Assembly: GCF_000524195.1 (NCBI RefSeq)
Contig: NW_020170470.1
Coordinates: 247,847-311,846 of the forward strand
From: Echinococcus granulosus
Lineage: Eukaryota > Platyhelminthes > Cestoda > Cyclophyllidea > Taeniidae
Length of the DNA: 64,000 nt
Direction of reading: 5' to 3'
The position numbers and the translations under genes are program-made. The first letter of the stretch is position 1; each line of letters opens with the position of its first letter. The notes under the pieces were generated by a model, which did not search any database, was not told where the DNA came from, and saw only the letters and a list, made by a program, of their open reading frames with translations. Shown here one piece after another: positions 39,405 through 52,244 of the stretch.

Positions 39405-40291
39405 TGGCAATTCCATTTTTTCCACGCCAAACTCTTCTCTCAACTTCTCTTTCTTCCCTCCACTTTGACACATTGTGATCGCCAAATCTGCCGTACTGAC
39501 ATCAATGCCAACTTTCCATTTCTCTCATTTTTGCTATGTTCTGACTACCTCTGTGTCTTTGTAGCCTCTGTTACAAATCCGCGAAGTCGGAAAGGGAAAA
39601 TACCAACAAATTTTCATTATCACTGTATTTTCGTGTCTTGGGACTCAACGTGTGCGAAATCCTCGAGTTTCTTATGCGTCTCAAAACATGCATGCATAGG
39701 TTTCTCCTGGCCAGGGTGAAATAGTGTTCTTTTTTCGTATCTAATAAGCCGAATTCGAGACGGGCGTCGCGCATAAGAACCAAGTGTACTTTTAAAGTAA
39801 TTGTTATATTTTAAAATAGCGTGGAAGGGCCTTTGGCAACAGAGGCTGCGTCAAAGATCGGCGAAGTTAGTTATCCTTAGGATTCAACCGATTTGGCTTT
39901 TACATGCTCTCCTTGGTAGGGTCCGCTACGGGCGTGCCTTTACTAATCTGTTTTTTGGAAGCAAATGTATTGGTAACCAAGGTTCTTTGTGCAAAGGTTC
40001 AGATTTGGCTTTTCACCGTAGTCTGTTGTTGGTAGTGGGTTGGTTAAGGCAGCTGAATCATCCAATCTCTGGTTCATTTAGTTCTCATATTTCAGTTGGA
40101 AATGTATGTTCCCAGTGGTTTAATACGGCTCAACCCTCCTCTGAAGTTGTTTCCTTTTGCCTTACTTTTGAGTTGACACGAAAGCGCTCAAAGTAAATCG
40201 CAATTTTGTTGAGTAAATCACAGTCAAACACATCATCGTTGCGTACTACTTGGCGTTTATAAGTGTCTTGAGATAAACAACTTCAATAAGT

Positions 40292-40297
40292 AATAAA
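40292..40297 (+). terminator. MON2: Candidate MON2 poly(A) signal
   Basis: AATAAA about 890 nt after the stop, close to where the T-rich skew of the transcribed strand ends. A second AATAAA is at 40574-40579. No cleavage evidence is available. Confidence 0.4.
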
Positions 40298-41414
40298 TCA
40301 TTTAACACCATAATGGTTGAATTGGTGGAGTTCAGAGCGCTAGTTTGACACAGAATTCGGTTCATGAAATTCCAAAAGTAAATGGTAAGCAGATTTAAAG
40401 AAGTTTTGTTGAAACTTTGCTTAAGAGGAGTAAATTGCTACTTATAAAGTATAGTAGAATAGTAGTTGCAGCTTACATCTTTTAAGCTGTTGCTTTTTAC
40501 CTCCTCCCAATTCTCTGCCGCTAAAAATTCATCACTATTCGCAGGTCATATACATTTTTCTTCTGTACCAGTGAATAAATGCTATTAAAGGAAAAGTGAA
40601 AATGTCATCCGCATAGAACAGGGGGCGATCTCAATGCATTTCAGCATTTCTATTCCAGAAGGTCCCATTTTACATAACATTAGCGCTTTAAACAGTTCAA
40701 AATGCAAGCAGTTTGGATTGATGTACACCAAAATAGAAATGGACACACCCATGGAAAAGGCAGCGGAACAGTTTTAAAGCTACTTACTATGTACTAACAC
40801 GTATTACTACAAGCGCATTTTATTTCGAAACCGTTTTCTGTCTAACTTCTCGAACGTATCCGTAGTGGGCAGTGATTTGTCAACAAGTTACCAAGACGAC
40901 CGTATCATAAAGCTCAACAAACTTCTAGCCATGTTCATGTTTGAGTAAAATGTTTAAACAGTGGCCTAAGTGCAAGAAGCTAGGCTTTGGCGAAGGCTAT
41001 TTGTAAGAAGTGTAATAAAAGTCGACAGTAATTAATACACATAAATGGTATGTGAATGACGTTCGTGAGTGAAGGCTTGCAAACGTTTATTCAAATGTTC
41101 GCATCTAGACGACCAAAGCAATGCCATCGAGGACCTTCAGCAGATGAGTACGTGATCCGCAAAGCGTCTTCTAACTTCATTGTCACCAGCTTGGAATCCG
41201 TTGTCATGTGTGAGGAAATCGTCTTCAAATAGCAAGAAGGGGTTGTCTTTGCTACCACCGTTTAATTTTTACGTGGAAAAATTGGACTCATGTGCAAAAA
41301 ACCGTTCTAACTTATCCTATATGCCGCTTTATAACTTTAATGTTTGCCAATCTTTTACGCGTAGATACAATCCAACTCTGCTTTGATAATTTGCCTCACA
41401 CGCATGCGAGAGAA

Positions 41415-41434
41415 TGGTGTGCCCGGGCACACCA
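41415..41434. repeat. Perfect 20-bp palindrome
   Basis: TGGTGTGCCCGGGCACACCA is its own reverse complement. It lies in the convergent intergenic region, next to the short palindrome CGCATGCG at 41401-41408. Function unknown. Confidence 0.6.
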
Positions 41435-43032
41435 AATGAGGCCACCTTTTCACAGAGCCTCATAGATTATGCGTGTCCTAAATTCATCAATGCTTCCATC
41501 TGTGATTCCTGCGATTTATTACCACTATCAGTTGATTTCATGATCTTTGCAGGAAAACACTAGAAGCATTTGAATTTATTTAGCGGAAATGAATTTAATG
41601 TGCCAATTTCGCGAGTAAAAACTGTCATCGACGAAATTCTGTAATGAGACCATGCCATTTTTAAAATGAACAAACCCTATTATTGGAGAGGTGTGAAACC
41701 ATTGCGTTATTCCAATGCCAGGGGTTCAATTCCTCCATGAAACCACACTGATTAATCGTGTGTGAGTCGCCTGTGCGATCATTTTAAATAACAATCAGGA
41801 ATTAAAGCAGAGTATCTTTTCATTCTATCGACGTGATACCCAGAGTAGGTGGGACCAAAGATATCCAAACCAATTCAGTTTATAACTTCACTTAATTTTG
41901 ATATTAATGGATCTTTAGGAATTTCAGCATCCACCAACTAAAAACCTATTGATAATAGCAATGCTAGATGCCCGCCTTGGGGTAGAGGGGGGTAGAACAA
42001 TGGCTCTTCACACGAAAACCTATCTGAATGTAATCTGTGGACAAGAAACTTCACGTTACATCGATTCACCACTTTTGTAAATCAATTGAAAATAAGGGAA
42101 AGAGTCCCAAGGTCACTCCTTCTTGAAATATGGGGTCATAATGAGTGAGGACTTCATCAGCCGTAACTAAAACCACCCCAAAATATGGTGAATCACGCTG
42201 TTACTTGGTCCCGTCAACGGAGGCGCATTCTAGTGATGGTGGATTACCTGATTTGGACACAAGATAAAAACTTGTGTTATGTCAGACCAGTTCTGTGTGT
42301 AATAGCCACTTGGCTAACGAAGATTAACGTCTGCTATCTCAGACGTCTATTTCTCGGATTAGGGATCGCTCAGACCCACATGAGTCTCAATCGATAAGGG
42401 GTCTGCAGGCGGCTCCCGTCTCCCATTCCTGTGCTCACCAATCTATGTATTCTACAGTTGTCAGCATACCATATTTTGGGGGTGATTTACTCTCTGATCC
42501 TTACTAGCTCCTTTCTATTTAAATCACTCACTAGAACAGACCTGGGCGTTTGTGGTTGGAGAGCAGCATCTCGAATAAACACCAGGTTTTAATATGGAAG
42601 GTAGACTAAAAGTGTAAGTCCACATTGTGTAGAACGCACTTCCAAGCGGAAGGCCATCTACAGTTCTGCCATGCAATTTTGGGAAAAATGACTAACTCTG
42701 TAAGCATACCTTGAGAACATAGTTTATACTTATGACTTCTTACTGTGAAACTTAGGTCAGAGCAAGCACATTCTTATATCCAACCCTTGCACAGAGCATA
42801 CGCGTCCATACCCACATGAGGGTTCAAGTTGACTTCTTCAAATAATTTCGGTAACCATGGCATGTAGCCGTGAGCAAACTGAACTCGCGCAAGCCTCACC
42901 TGGTGAAATACATAATGTGTGAGTCGCCTCACGATCCGAAGATCCTAATGTACACGCCTTTCAAACAATTTCCGATGTGACACCAGCATTGGGCTATCCA
43001 CATTTCACAGAATTGGGAATTGATCCATAAGG

Positions 43033-43038
43033 TTTATT
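43033..43038 (-). terminator. Candidate SEC14L poly(A) signal
   Basis: TTTATT on the plus strand, so AATAAA on the minus strand, about 270 nt after the SEC14L stop. A plausible 3' UTR length, judged by motif only. Confidence 0.45.
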
Positions 43039-43306
43039 TGGTGACGTATGCAAAACAAAGCGTAGTTGAAAAAATTTTCAGTACGCAAGTACACACCACC
43101 TAAGGATGAACAAAATCAATGTGTACAAGAAATGGAGGAATAGAGAGTGGTTGGAGGTAATCAAAGAAAAGACGAGATGCGTCGAAGTATCAGGAAACTT
43201 TCGCCCTAGAGAACTTGAAAGGAAGGAAGAGGAAGTGTAAAAAAATGCAGGGGTGTTGAGTCACTAGGTCGGGTAAAAAAATAGGCTCTGTTCGAAGGAA
43301 GGCACA

Positions 43307-44239
43307 CTAAACAGTCGTTTTTATGGGTCGTTTAAATTTGACCCCCTGGGGAGAGGAGGAGGAAGATTGGGAGGAGCGAAATCGACGCCGAATGATCGGC
43401 ACTGTTCTGAGAAGGATAATCACCAGCGCCGAGACATCCACATCTAGTGTTGAGAGACTGGAATAGTCAGGTGCACATACCGTCTTCATAACCTCGGAGA
43501 GTTCAACATCTACAGCCTTCAAATCCCCTCCTTCCATCTCTCCATCCGCTACAGAGTTGTTGTTCGAGTTGCCGTCTTTAATCAATGGATTTGAGCACAC
43601 TACCTCGGCCTTGCACCAAATACGTTTAGCACGAGTCCAACTATAGGAGTTGTCGAACAAGAGATAGTAATTTCCATCGAGATCCACCTGGCGGTTGCCC
43701 AGCTCGGGCACCAGGTCGCAGTCCACGCGCAAAGACCGTGTAATCTGCCTCAGATCTAGCTTGCCTCCCGATCCCTGGCTCCCAAGAAGGTTGTTAAAGG
43801 AGAAAGAAGTCGTCATGCCACTACTTCCAACACTGTTTGGTCCACGTGCCCTTCCGAGTCGCCGCCGGCTTCCCTCATCCACGAGAGAGCCGGAATCGCT
43901 CTGTGGCTCCACCCATAGACTAAAGGCGATGTCATTTGACTCGGTATAGAACTCCCATGAGACTGTGTCTCCAGACTTAGCCTCGCCGACGTAGAAATAC
44001 TCTTTGCTGCCGCGACCCACGGGCACAAGAAGAAAGGCGTCGTCAGCTACCTCCATGGAGGAAGCGGGCGAGGACTGCTGGATCTGGTAGTAGGACTCGG
44101 GGACGGTGCCGCCCCAGCAGATTCGCGAGGAGCACTTCGGATCACCATCGGGGTCGCACATCGTACCTCCGTAATGAGCCGGAAGATCCTCAGGGTTGAA
44201 GAGCTTCAGCAACTCGTCGAAGTAGTTGGAGCCGAGTAT
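43307..44239 (-). CDS. SEC14L: SEC14L exon 3 (GOLD domain and C-terminus)
   Basis: 310 codons plus TAG. Begins ILGSNYFDELLKLFNPEDLP right after acceptor CTATTGCAG, joining the previous KIH in phase 0 as in human KKIMVLGANWKEVLL. The GC-rich coding stretch ends in VKFKRPIKTTV. Confidence 0.93.
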   Translation of the reverse strand: MLGSNYFDELLKLFNPEDLPAHYGGTMCDPDGDPKCSSRICWGGTVPESYYQIQQSSPASSMEVADDAFLLVPVGRGSKEYFYVGEAKSGDTVSWEFYTESNDIAFSLWVEPQSDSGSLVDEGSRRRLGRARGPNSVGSSGMTTSFSFNNLLGSQGSGGKLDLRQITRSLRVDCDLVPELGNRQVDLDGNYYLLFDNSYSWTRAKRIWCKAEVVCSNPLIKDGNSNNNSVADGEMEGGDLKAVDVELSEVMKTVCAPDYSSLSTLDVDVSALVIILLRTVPIIRRRFRSSQSSSSSPQGVKFKRPIKTTV

Positions 44240-47200
44240 CTGCAATAGGGCCCATAGAAACAGATATTCATGATTATGAATAACTTCCTCGTCTTCAGAC
44301 CACCAATGACACTGGCAATAATAAGCAGAAATGCAGTTACCCCTGATTTCCTGAATAATGTAGAAATGCAATTATCAATTCAGGTCGCTGATGATGAAGG
44401 AGATGTGAATGATGTCTGCTTCATTCCTGCTTTATTTCATATCGAAGGGAAAAAGCAAATTGTTCACGTTAAACTCAGCTTAGCTACTCCACCAACATTT
44501 TCAATTAAAATTGCAGGGAAAAAAGTGAAGTGGACATGAAATAAAAGGCAGAATATTTCACGCCTTTGAGAGAATGAAACCATGATCCAGCGATCTCAGA
44601 AACATTTTTGTAACCTATAAAAGGACAAAAATCAGAAAAACATAAACGCAACGACTTTGTGCATTACACCGTCGTAAGTGGAAAAGCCACCCATTGATAT
44701 GTCAGATTAGCCTGACTGGGCCGATGAATACAGAAGGAATTATGGGCGGAGTCCAAAGTGGGATGACGCGCACCCGTGGTCTCATACCATGAGTCCCAAT
44801 AATAGAATCTGCTCAAATAGTAACAGTTAATAAAGAAAAGGACATCATTTAATAAAGGTTGACATCTAAGTTTGCTTGGTAGTGAGATCGAGACCGCTAA
44901 ATAATGAAACGAAGTGACTTTTGGCCTCCCCAAACGAAAAACCCGACGCTCCACGTGGGTCCAAACCACCTGACAGTCGGAAAGTTACAACACAAACCGA
45001 ACAAGGGGCCTGCGGAGTGCCGAAGTGTACTACTCCAAATAATGACTAAATAAGCAACCCAGTAACTGGCTGCATAGGCTCAACTGGGATGCAATCACTG
45101 TGCATGGGAGAGATTAACAGCCAATTAGCAAACAACAAATCAGGAGAGACGTCTAGATGACCATTTACCACCATTTCCGCCAATTCGGGTAAGTGAGCGA
45201 AAACCTGCGATGAGTGCTTTAGCACTCGCTTAAGCATCCTGATCACTACACCTGTTTCGCTCTTTATTAGGCGGAAATAAATGCTAAGTTTAAGAACGTG
45301 CGACGAGTTTACCGGAGAAAGGTTTCAATTAACACCTAACATAAACCTTCGACTACTTACGGTGAGAAGGGTCCCTACAATCTTTGGAAAAGACACGAGG
45401 TACTGGAATTTGGGAGTCAACAAAAATGCCCAAAGTAAAAACCTCGGCACACTACAAATTGAATGAAACACCAATGCAGAGGATGCGAGGCCGAGGAGGA
45501 TGGATCGAAGAAAGGGACAAATGTCATTGACCTACACCCGGCGCGAATATCATTAGACAGGGGCAATCTCCGCGTTTTCAAAAGCGGTTGCTACCAGTGA
45601 ATATAAAAGAGTTAACTCAAACGACAATCGCACAGATGTAATGGCAGGGAATGAAATACCCTAGAGCCGTAATTTACGTGACTAAATGGCTTAGCTAGGC
45701 TAAATATGAATTTTATTCAATTTTCTTCCGCAACAATGCATCGGTGAGTTCAAATATTGCCTCAGAAGCACTTCAAACAATGCAATTCCCTATTCCACAG
45801 AACAAACTTAGGATGGAGCCAGTAGCGAGTGGTCCTATTGAGACTTCATCCACCATTACCCAAAGTCCAATTTTCGTTTTCGCATAATTAAATACCAACA
45901 TTAACCAGCATAATAAGCAGTGCCTGACCCGGTGATCGGTTGACGCACAACAACGGATGGTTGACTACCTATTTACAAACACCTCACGATTCTCTGTAGT
46001 TTCAACTCACAGTCAATGTGAGCGGGATGAGCGTGTGATAAATTTGTCACCTACCTTCGAACTAATGCGTTTGCAACTATCATGACAGAAAAAATAGACG
46101 ATCGTGGAAAAGTGATCACAGAGAGCGACCACATTCAGTCCTCTCAGACTATGAATGGGTAGTCAAAGAGAAGTGAAACTTACAATTAAAATGACTTAAA
46201 AGAAAACTACTAAACACGGTCGAATGGAAGAAAGGAACATCAGACCCAAGAGCTAACTTTAGGCCCATATAGACAGTAGGCAGGTTGCTCAAGTAATATT
46301 GGACTTTGTTAGTGAAATGCTAAACCCTATGACAAGGATAAGCCTGACAATGGGGTAATCTAAGGTGGTGGATGGGTTACTCGCAGGCATTGTTGATCAA
46401 ACACAAGAAAACATTATCGGATAATAATAATCTCAAATTGACAGATGGTGACTCAGTGGAGTTGGGAATCTCCCCACTTCAAAAATGAAATAAAGTAGCA
46501 ACATGTGGACCGAAAATTCTGAGCAGAGGCTGTATCGTGTTTGAGTCCGTGCCAAGCCAGACGTAGCTCAAGTTAATTAGAATAAATAATCGGCTACCTT
46601 CAATGTAAATGAAGAAATTCCCATCTCTCCAAGTTCTATTTGAGATAAATTTAGTTGCTCTTATCTCAAAACCATTGCGAGATTACGTGAACTAGATAAT
46701 GGGATGACTGCACTTTCGGAACAAAGAAGCCAGTGTATGCACAGGATGATTGGATAAATGCCAGTACCGAAACAATATTCTAAGGATTCATAATGAAATT
46801 TGGGTAGCAAATAGATTTCGTTGCAAAAAATTCTTATGGGCTAGGGTAGTACCGAGGATGAGTACATGAAGGCAGCGGAGAGAGCATGTGAACACAATGT
46901 CAATAAAAGTATGACTGGATGGTAGGTATGAGGCCTTCGTCTAATTTGGTCCGGCCCAGAAGGGCCGAGTCCTAACAACCCTCACTGCACTGCAACGGGC
47001 TGATATCCTGATCGCACAGAGCTGTGCCATTCACACCAATTCTGGTTTCGGTTAGAAGTAATCTGGTTAAAAGGAAAGATTATACAAGTGGGCACATCAA
47101 AGTTGATCAAGACGATGATAAAATTGAGCTTTTCTCGCAGCATGTTAGCAAGGACAATATGATTAGCCAAATGACATTCCCCGAAAAATCACGCACGGAA

Positions 47201-50200
47201 TAAAAGACAAAGAAAAAGAAAGGGAGGGAAACAAGGAACGAAAGGAAAAGAGAGGGACCAGAATCGGCATCTTGAAAGTAGCATTTGTAATGCCGGTCGG
47301 AGTAATAACATTTGAATTTGTGTGTGTGGCAACGGGCAATGAGGTTGCACTGCCATGAAAGAATTTGAAAAATTTCCACGATTTTGAGAGGAAAATGAGC
47401 CGGCCTTTGAATTCCAGATCTCCATCCAGATAAGGAACAGATTTTCAATGCTGCGCAACGACTCATCCTGGTACTTTAAGTCAAGTCAAAGAGAAAGCAA
47501 GAGCATCAGCTGCATGAAAATGATTAATTACTGGCATTGTAAAGAATCCAATCATAAATATGTCGTACTAAATGGGCGGGAAAAAACACTCAAAATTACA
47601 AGACGCAAATGATTTGAAAACCTTTCTTACTTTCATTAAAGCAGGAGACCTACGTGGCAAAATTACCATAATTTACGATTGCGTAACGCTCTGAAGAACG
47701 TCAGTTTATCCTAATTCCGAAGGAGAGATAGGAGGGACCAGCGATGACGAGGGTAGACAGAAGTCCAGATCAATGCATAAGTCCGAAAGGGTGCACATGC
47801 ACATGACTTAAAACCATTGCTAGAAAGCACGCGAAAAAGCAGACACTTAACCAGCTGCAACTAGATCGGGGGTCCCGCCAAGGGTTGCAGACTAGCCACC
47901 CTCAACAAAATCACGTGCTAAACGAATGACTAAAAACATGTGGGAGTGAGCGTAACCAAGGGGCTAGGTATTGTGGGCTTAAAAGGCGTAAACGCAATGC
48001 CATTGAAAGAGAGGAAGTCCTACTAGAAAGGTTGTTGGCTACCTGTGGTACGAGACTTCTCAAGTCAAATACGGGTCAATTTAATAATAATTGTACCCCA
48101 GGAATATGAACGGGAGTAAATCAAAAACAGGGACCTCCGTTTAGCACCCGTTTCACGAGTGAAACCGAGAAAATCTGTCTTGAAATTGAATACCTAAGCT
48201 GCTTTTCGATACTCAAAACAAAGTCGCAATCACGTACACTGTTGAATTGAAACAAGACTGAGAGCACTACAGCAATTCCATGTAGGCTGTTTTAATAAAG
48301 CTTTTAATCCCACAAATGCAGAGTTATTTGAACTCACTCGAATGTGAGGAAAAGTAACCAGGGGAACTCAATTTAAACTGATCTTCGATCATGAATGCAG
48401 TTGCAGTACCACTTTTGCGGAACTAAAATCCACAGCATAAAAAGAACGAAGACGACTGACTCATTTCAGCGATCCCGGGTCCTATTTGATTACTTCCATG
48501 CCCTTCATTTCGGAACTGATTATCTGTGCATTGCCAAACTAGTTCCCATTGATGATGACATAAGTTTAGGGTCTTTCAATGCAAAGACCCGATATCAGTA
48601 CCGAGTAATTTAGCACCAAATTTCTACATCTACATCTACGTTCTGTAGGCGCCGTTAACCCAGTGGCGGGTGGGGATGGACGAAGTAAAATGATAGCCCA
48701 TCATCTACAATATGGCATCGCATGAAATAAACAGCATGAAATGAATGTGTATTCAATTCATAAAATTGCAAACGGCACGGAGCCCTTTAGTCATCGTTAC
48801 ATCTTCAATATTGAATTTACACACCAACGTAAAAATAGTCAAACTGACCAGAAAGCTACCATTTAGTGGATGATTGAAGTGAAAAAGAATGTTTCGAAGA
48901 AAATACGGTGGATGAAAACTTCACGCAAAACATACAGGAAAAGAGGCACCAGTTTTTGAAATGAGTGAATAGAAGTGAAAATCTTACCAGATTCATGACA
49001 TTTCGAACATTAAAGTGGAGCCAATCACACTACGAAATCTGAAAACCACTATCGACACGTGGCAGCGTAAATGTTTACTTGAGCACAATGTACTACACCG
49101 GCACGTCCGCATGACAGCACATGTGGGTCCGGACTTGGCTACCGTCAGTAGCGGTACAATTCCACGTTCGAGTAAAAGTTAGGCAGAATTCCGAGCCCCT
49201 TCAAAGTGATAAAATAGAACTGCCTGGTAGCCTAATAATGTATTCTCAGCCATATTTCAAGCTGAGCTCTTAAAGAGATCCCATTTATCTATCCATTTCG
49301 TGAATTTGTCAGACGATAAGAACGGCCATTACTACAACCTCCCTGAAAGCTACAGGTAATGTGCAAAATAATGCGCAATAGCCAATTTCCTGCACATAAA
49401 AACAGCTCCTTCATGAAAGTATTTACTACCACACAAAGTGAGATTAACAAAACACTAGTGCCTAGACAGACGAATATAAACATAAGGTGGATTACTGCAA
49501 AGCCCAACTTTGGCGCGAATTGCTATAAATATCGCAAATCATAATTAAAATCTTTTAAAATCATAGGTGACAGCTGGCCCAATGAAACTCTTGTATGATG
49601 GAGGGTCAAATTCAAATTACTACTGTCAACCAGAGGCTTTCAACATGGATATGATTCCCGCGGACGTGGCGAAGCGCACGTGGCGAAAATAAAAATTAAG
49701 ATAATGATTTACAGCCTAAGATTTTGAAATAACCTCAATGATGATTTACTTGTAAACAACTCAGGTTACACTCGATAACAAATAAACCTCAAATAATGTC
49801 AGATATAAGTGCTCAAATAACAGTCTACCGAAAGCGGTGTGAGAAGGATCGACAAATATGAAGTCAGAAACAAAGGGGGGTCCATTTATGTGCGCATATC
49901 GTGTGTGCTTGTCTGTTTTGTTATTCCAAAGGGTAAAGGACAATTACTTAAGTAGAAAGTGACAGCAATACAAATATCAGGCATATAGTGAAAGAAATAG
50001 CTTTTTCATTTATGAATGATCACTGGGATCGGCATCAGGTTTTCCAAATCATTCAATACAAAGATCCAATCTTCAAAAAGTCTATAAAAGGCAAAAAAAA
50101 AAGAGTGGGGTTCGATTATCCCATGAGCACTAAATTAATGCATACTTATCACAGCAAGATAGGGAATATGGATAACAAAAATTACTGGGTTCGTTAGTAG

Positions 50201-52244
50201 CACAAGATTTTCTGCCTAGACGGATGACCTCCCACAAGATTCTCAAGAGTTTTGAATAACGGAGAGTTGTTACAGCAGTGAGTAGAAAAGCACTAGAATC
50301 TCCTGTTACTACACGTTTGTCGAATATGCGCACTGATACCGGTAGGTACGGCGTCCTAGTCGGGCGTTTTGCACATAACGGTACAAAAGGCATAAAAAGG
50401 TCAAATCAATGGAAACTCACATGAATTTTGTCTTGCGTCTCTTTGCTGAGAATTGGTTTGAGGAGGGAGAAGATCATAGAGAAAAAGGAGGGGGCGTTGA
50501 GCACAAAGCAAACAGCCATGAGTTCGGGGAAGTTGACCTCGAAGATAGAGGTCATTTCAAGGACAAAATTGAGCCAAGGCCGCCATAACTGACGCCGATT
50601 CATGTGCTGCAAGTCAAAGATGATGACTAGCTGATCGATAGGACGTCCCATCTTCTGCGACTGTGCGGGCAGTATCTCTTCCACAATCTTTTCCATCACG
50701 TAGTAGCGAGAGAGCGCTAGCTGAGTGCGCGACGCCGAGCGCATCAGCCCAAACACATCCGCCGTGCCCGCCGGACAGATGAAGGTGGGCCTACCAAACT
50801 TGTCCTGTCCACAGATACCGCCAGGGAAGTATTTCTCAACTACCTCAGGCATCTTGAACGTGGCAAGGAGCTCATCCAACTGGTGATGGTAGAAACAGGA
50901 AGGGTAGAGAACCTCCAAAATTCTCCCACTAGTCAAATTAACATTTGTCAGCGTAAAAACACTCACTAGTTGCTAAAATTACATAAGCTAAAGCATTCTA
51001 AAGATAAGAATAGTAAAGAGTAAACGCCAAATTCTGGTAAAGACCCTACTCATCAATAAGTAGAAAAGATAACTCTGCCTCGTAGGATACGAAAGCCAAT
51101 AACGCTGGTCGAATAAATTAAGACCCTGTTTCCGAATACCGTTTCCCAAAAGCATACTTAACCCGGCCACTGAAGCATAGTGAAGATGTAAATTCAGTTC
51201 ACATTAATAGGCAACAATGCAGCTGATATGGTTAGAAACACATGCGTAACGCAGTTTCACCAAGGGAACAACAGCACATAAGCGCATTTGAGTTTCCTGC
51301 CCATAACAAGGAGCTCAGATCGTATATCTGTTCTGAAAAAACTTCTGTTCAAACATATGCAAGAGGTTGCATGATATATTCTAGCTGATCAGGCACTAAG
51401 CCAAAAGTGGTGCATATAATGCCTTGAGCATTAGAGAGGCAAAACTGTATCCAAAACAGAGTATTCCTTCCATAAAATAAATAACTAAGATAAAAACATC
51501 CCGGCAAAGTGGATGTCCTAAGACCAAGTCCAGAGTAAAAGTAAAAATATGATAGCCAGGAGGTGGAAGATTTGAGTAGATCTAGGAAATGATGGCATTA
51601 CAGAGTTACAGAGACCGGAGCGCCATTACGTCTGTGTATAAAAGGTCCAACGGAATATTCTGAGAGAGAACATAGCAAATAAACCTTGTCGCAAACCGAT
51701 ATAGGGAAAATTAAAGTAGATTAAACACTAGTCTGGCCGTCCATACATAAGTTAAATACTTTCTATGCAGAATTTCGTAAAATGAACATCTTACCCAGCT
51801 TCTAACCATACAGGAAACCACATGCAGAAAATTAAAGCGGAAAATCTAATAACAACCAATCAAAGAGTAGCCATGGTAAGAAATAAGGCTAATTAAAGGC
51901 ATTTCATCGCTAATGGCAAAAACAACGGATAAAAATGGTCAATGCAGACCACGACAGTGGGGCTCCATGGTCCAAGTAGTAAACAACTTCCTTAAATACA
52001 CAAATGGTTCGGCCAGTGAGATAATCTCGTGCAAACCAACCTTGACTTCATTCCTCCATTGTAAATGCATTCTAAACATCTTTTCAGCCTTCTCAACATC
52101 CCAACTTCTTGCCTTCAGCCACCGCGCAACATACTGATCCTTTTCTAGCTTCGAATATTGCAAGTCAGATGTCTTCTGTCTAAACAGACGAAACAAACTA
52201 GAGTCGACACCAGATAAGGATTCTTCAAGACTCATCCCATCCAT
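43307..52244 (-). CDS. SEC14L: SEC14-like protein (CRAL-TRIO + GOLD), 3 exons, complete
   Basis: Encodes 531 residues in three exons (52041-52244, 50421-50879, 43307-44239), all phase 0. Order: CRAL-TRIO N helices (about 31-68, DQYVARWLKARSWDVEKAEK), the CRAL-TRIO lipid pocket (about 78-235, GGICGQDKFGRPTF and APSFFSMIFSLLKPILS), the linker LPAHYGGTMCDPDGDPKC (human SEC14L2: VPVEYGGTMTDPDGNPKC), then a GOLD domain (about 268-435) ending YYLLFDNSYSWTRAKRIW. The family binds hydrophobic ligands (phosphoinositides, tocopherol, squalene) in the cytosol and at membranes. It differs from SEC14L2 by a Ser/Gly-rich insert of about 60 residues inside GOLD (332-390) and a tail of about 90 residues ending in a basic stretch. 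The ATG is preceded by an in-frame TAA. Ligand not predictable. Confidence 0.92.
44240..50420 (-). other. SEC14L intron 2, no other gene seen
   Basis: 6.2 kb, A-rich on the plus strand. It includes a polypurine tract at 47205-47262. Short minus-strand ORFs (for example 45046-45246, 44664-44969, 47107-47466) resemble nothing known and look like products of T-rich sequence. Confidence 0.7.
47205..47262 (+). repeat. Polypurine tract
   Basis: A run almost purely of A and G, dominated by AAAGAAAGGGAGGGAAA-like words, within the SEC14L intron. Simple-sequence type; no gene link seen. Confidence 0.6.
50421..50879 (-). CDS. SEC14L: SEC14L exon 2 (CRAL-TRIO core)
   Basis: 153 codons. Starts LDELLATFKMPEVVEKYFPG after acceptor ACCATCACCAG. 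Ends SKETQDKIH at donor CAT|GTGAGT. The aligned human block is [20 protein letters not shown] to SEDTRKKIM. Confidence 0.94.
50880..52040 (-). other. SEC14L intron 1, no other feature seen
   Basis: 1.2 kb, A-rich on the plus strand; no coding match. Confidence 0.75.
52041..52244 (-). CDS. SEC14L: SEC14L exon 1 (CRAL-TRIO N-terminal)
   Basis: 68 codons from ATG at 52244, with an in-frame TAA four codons upstream. Ends RNEVK at donor AAG|GTTGGT, an unusual donor fixed by phase and by alignment to human FRKQKDIDN. An untranslated upstream exon is possible. Confidence 0.85.

Larger units (their letters stand above)
39405..43032. other. MON2 3' UTR and convergent intergenic region
   Basis: From the MON2 stop to the proposed SEC14L poly(A) signal. 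The first 0.9 kb is probably MON2 3' UTR. The rest shows no gene; the longest ORFs lack an ATG or any known similarity. The plus strand changes from T-rich to A-rich near 40.2 kb. A perfect 20-bp palindrome sits at 41415-41434. Confidence 0.65.

Noticed and set aside
39801..40196. 131-codon plus-strand ORF after MON2
   Set aside because: Starts from TTG with no internal ATG, has no similarity, and lies in the likely MON2 3' UTR.
43695..43949. Plus-strand 84-codon ORF
   Set aside because: It is antisense to SEC14L exon 3, which has a firm GOLD-domain match.
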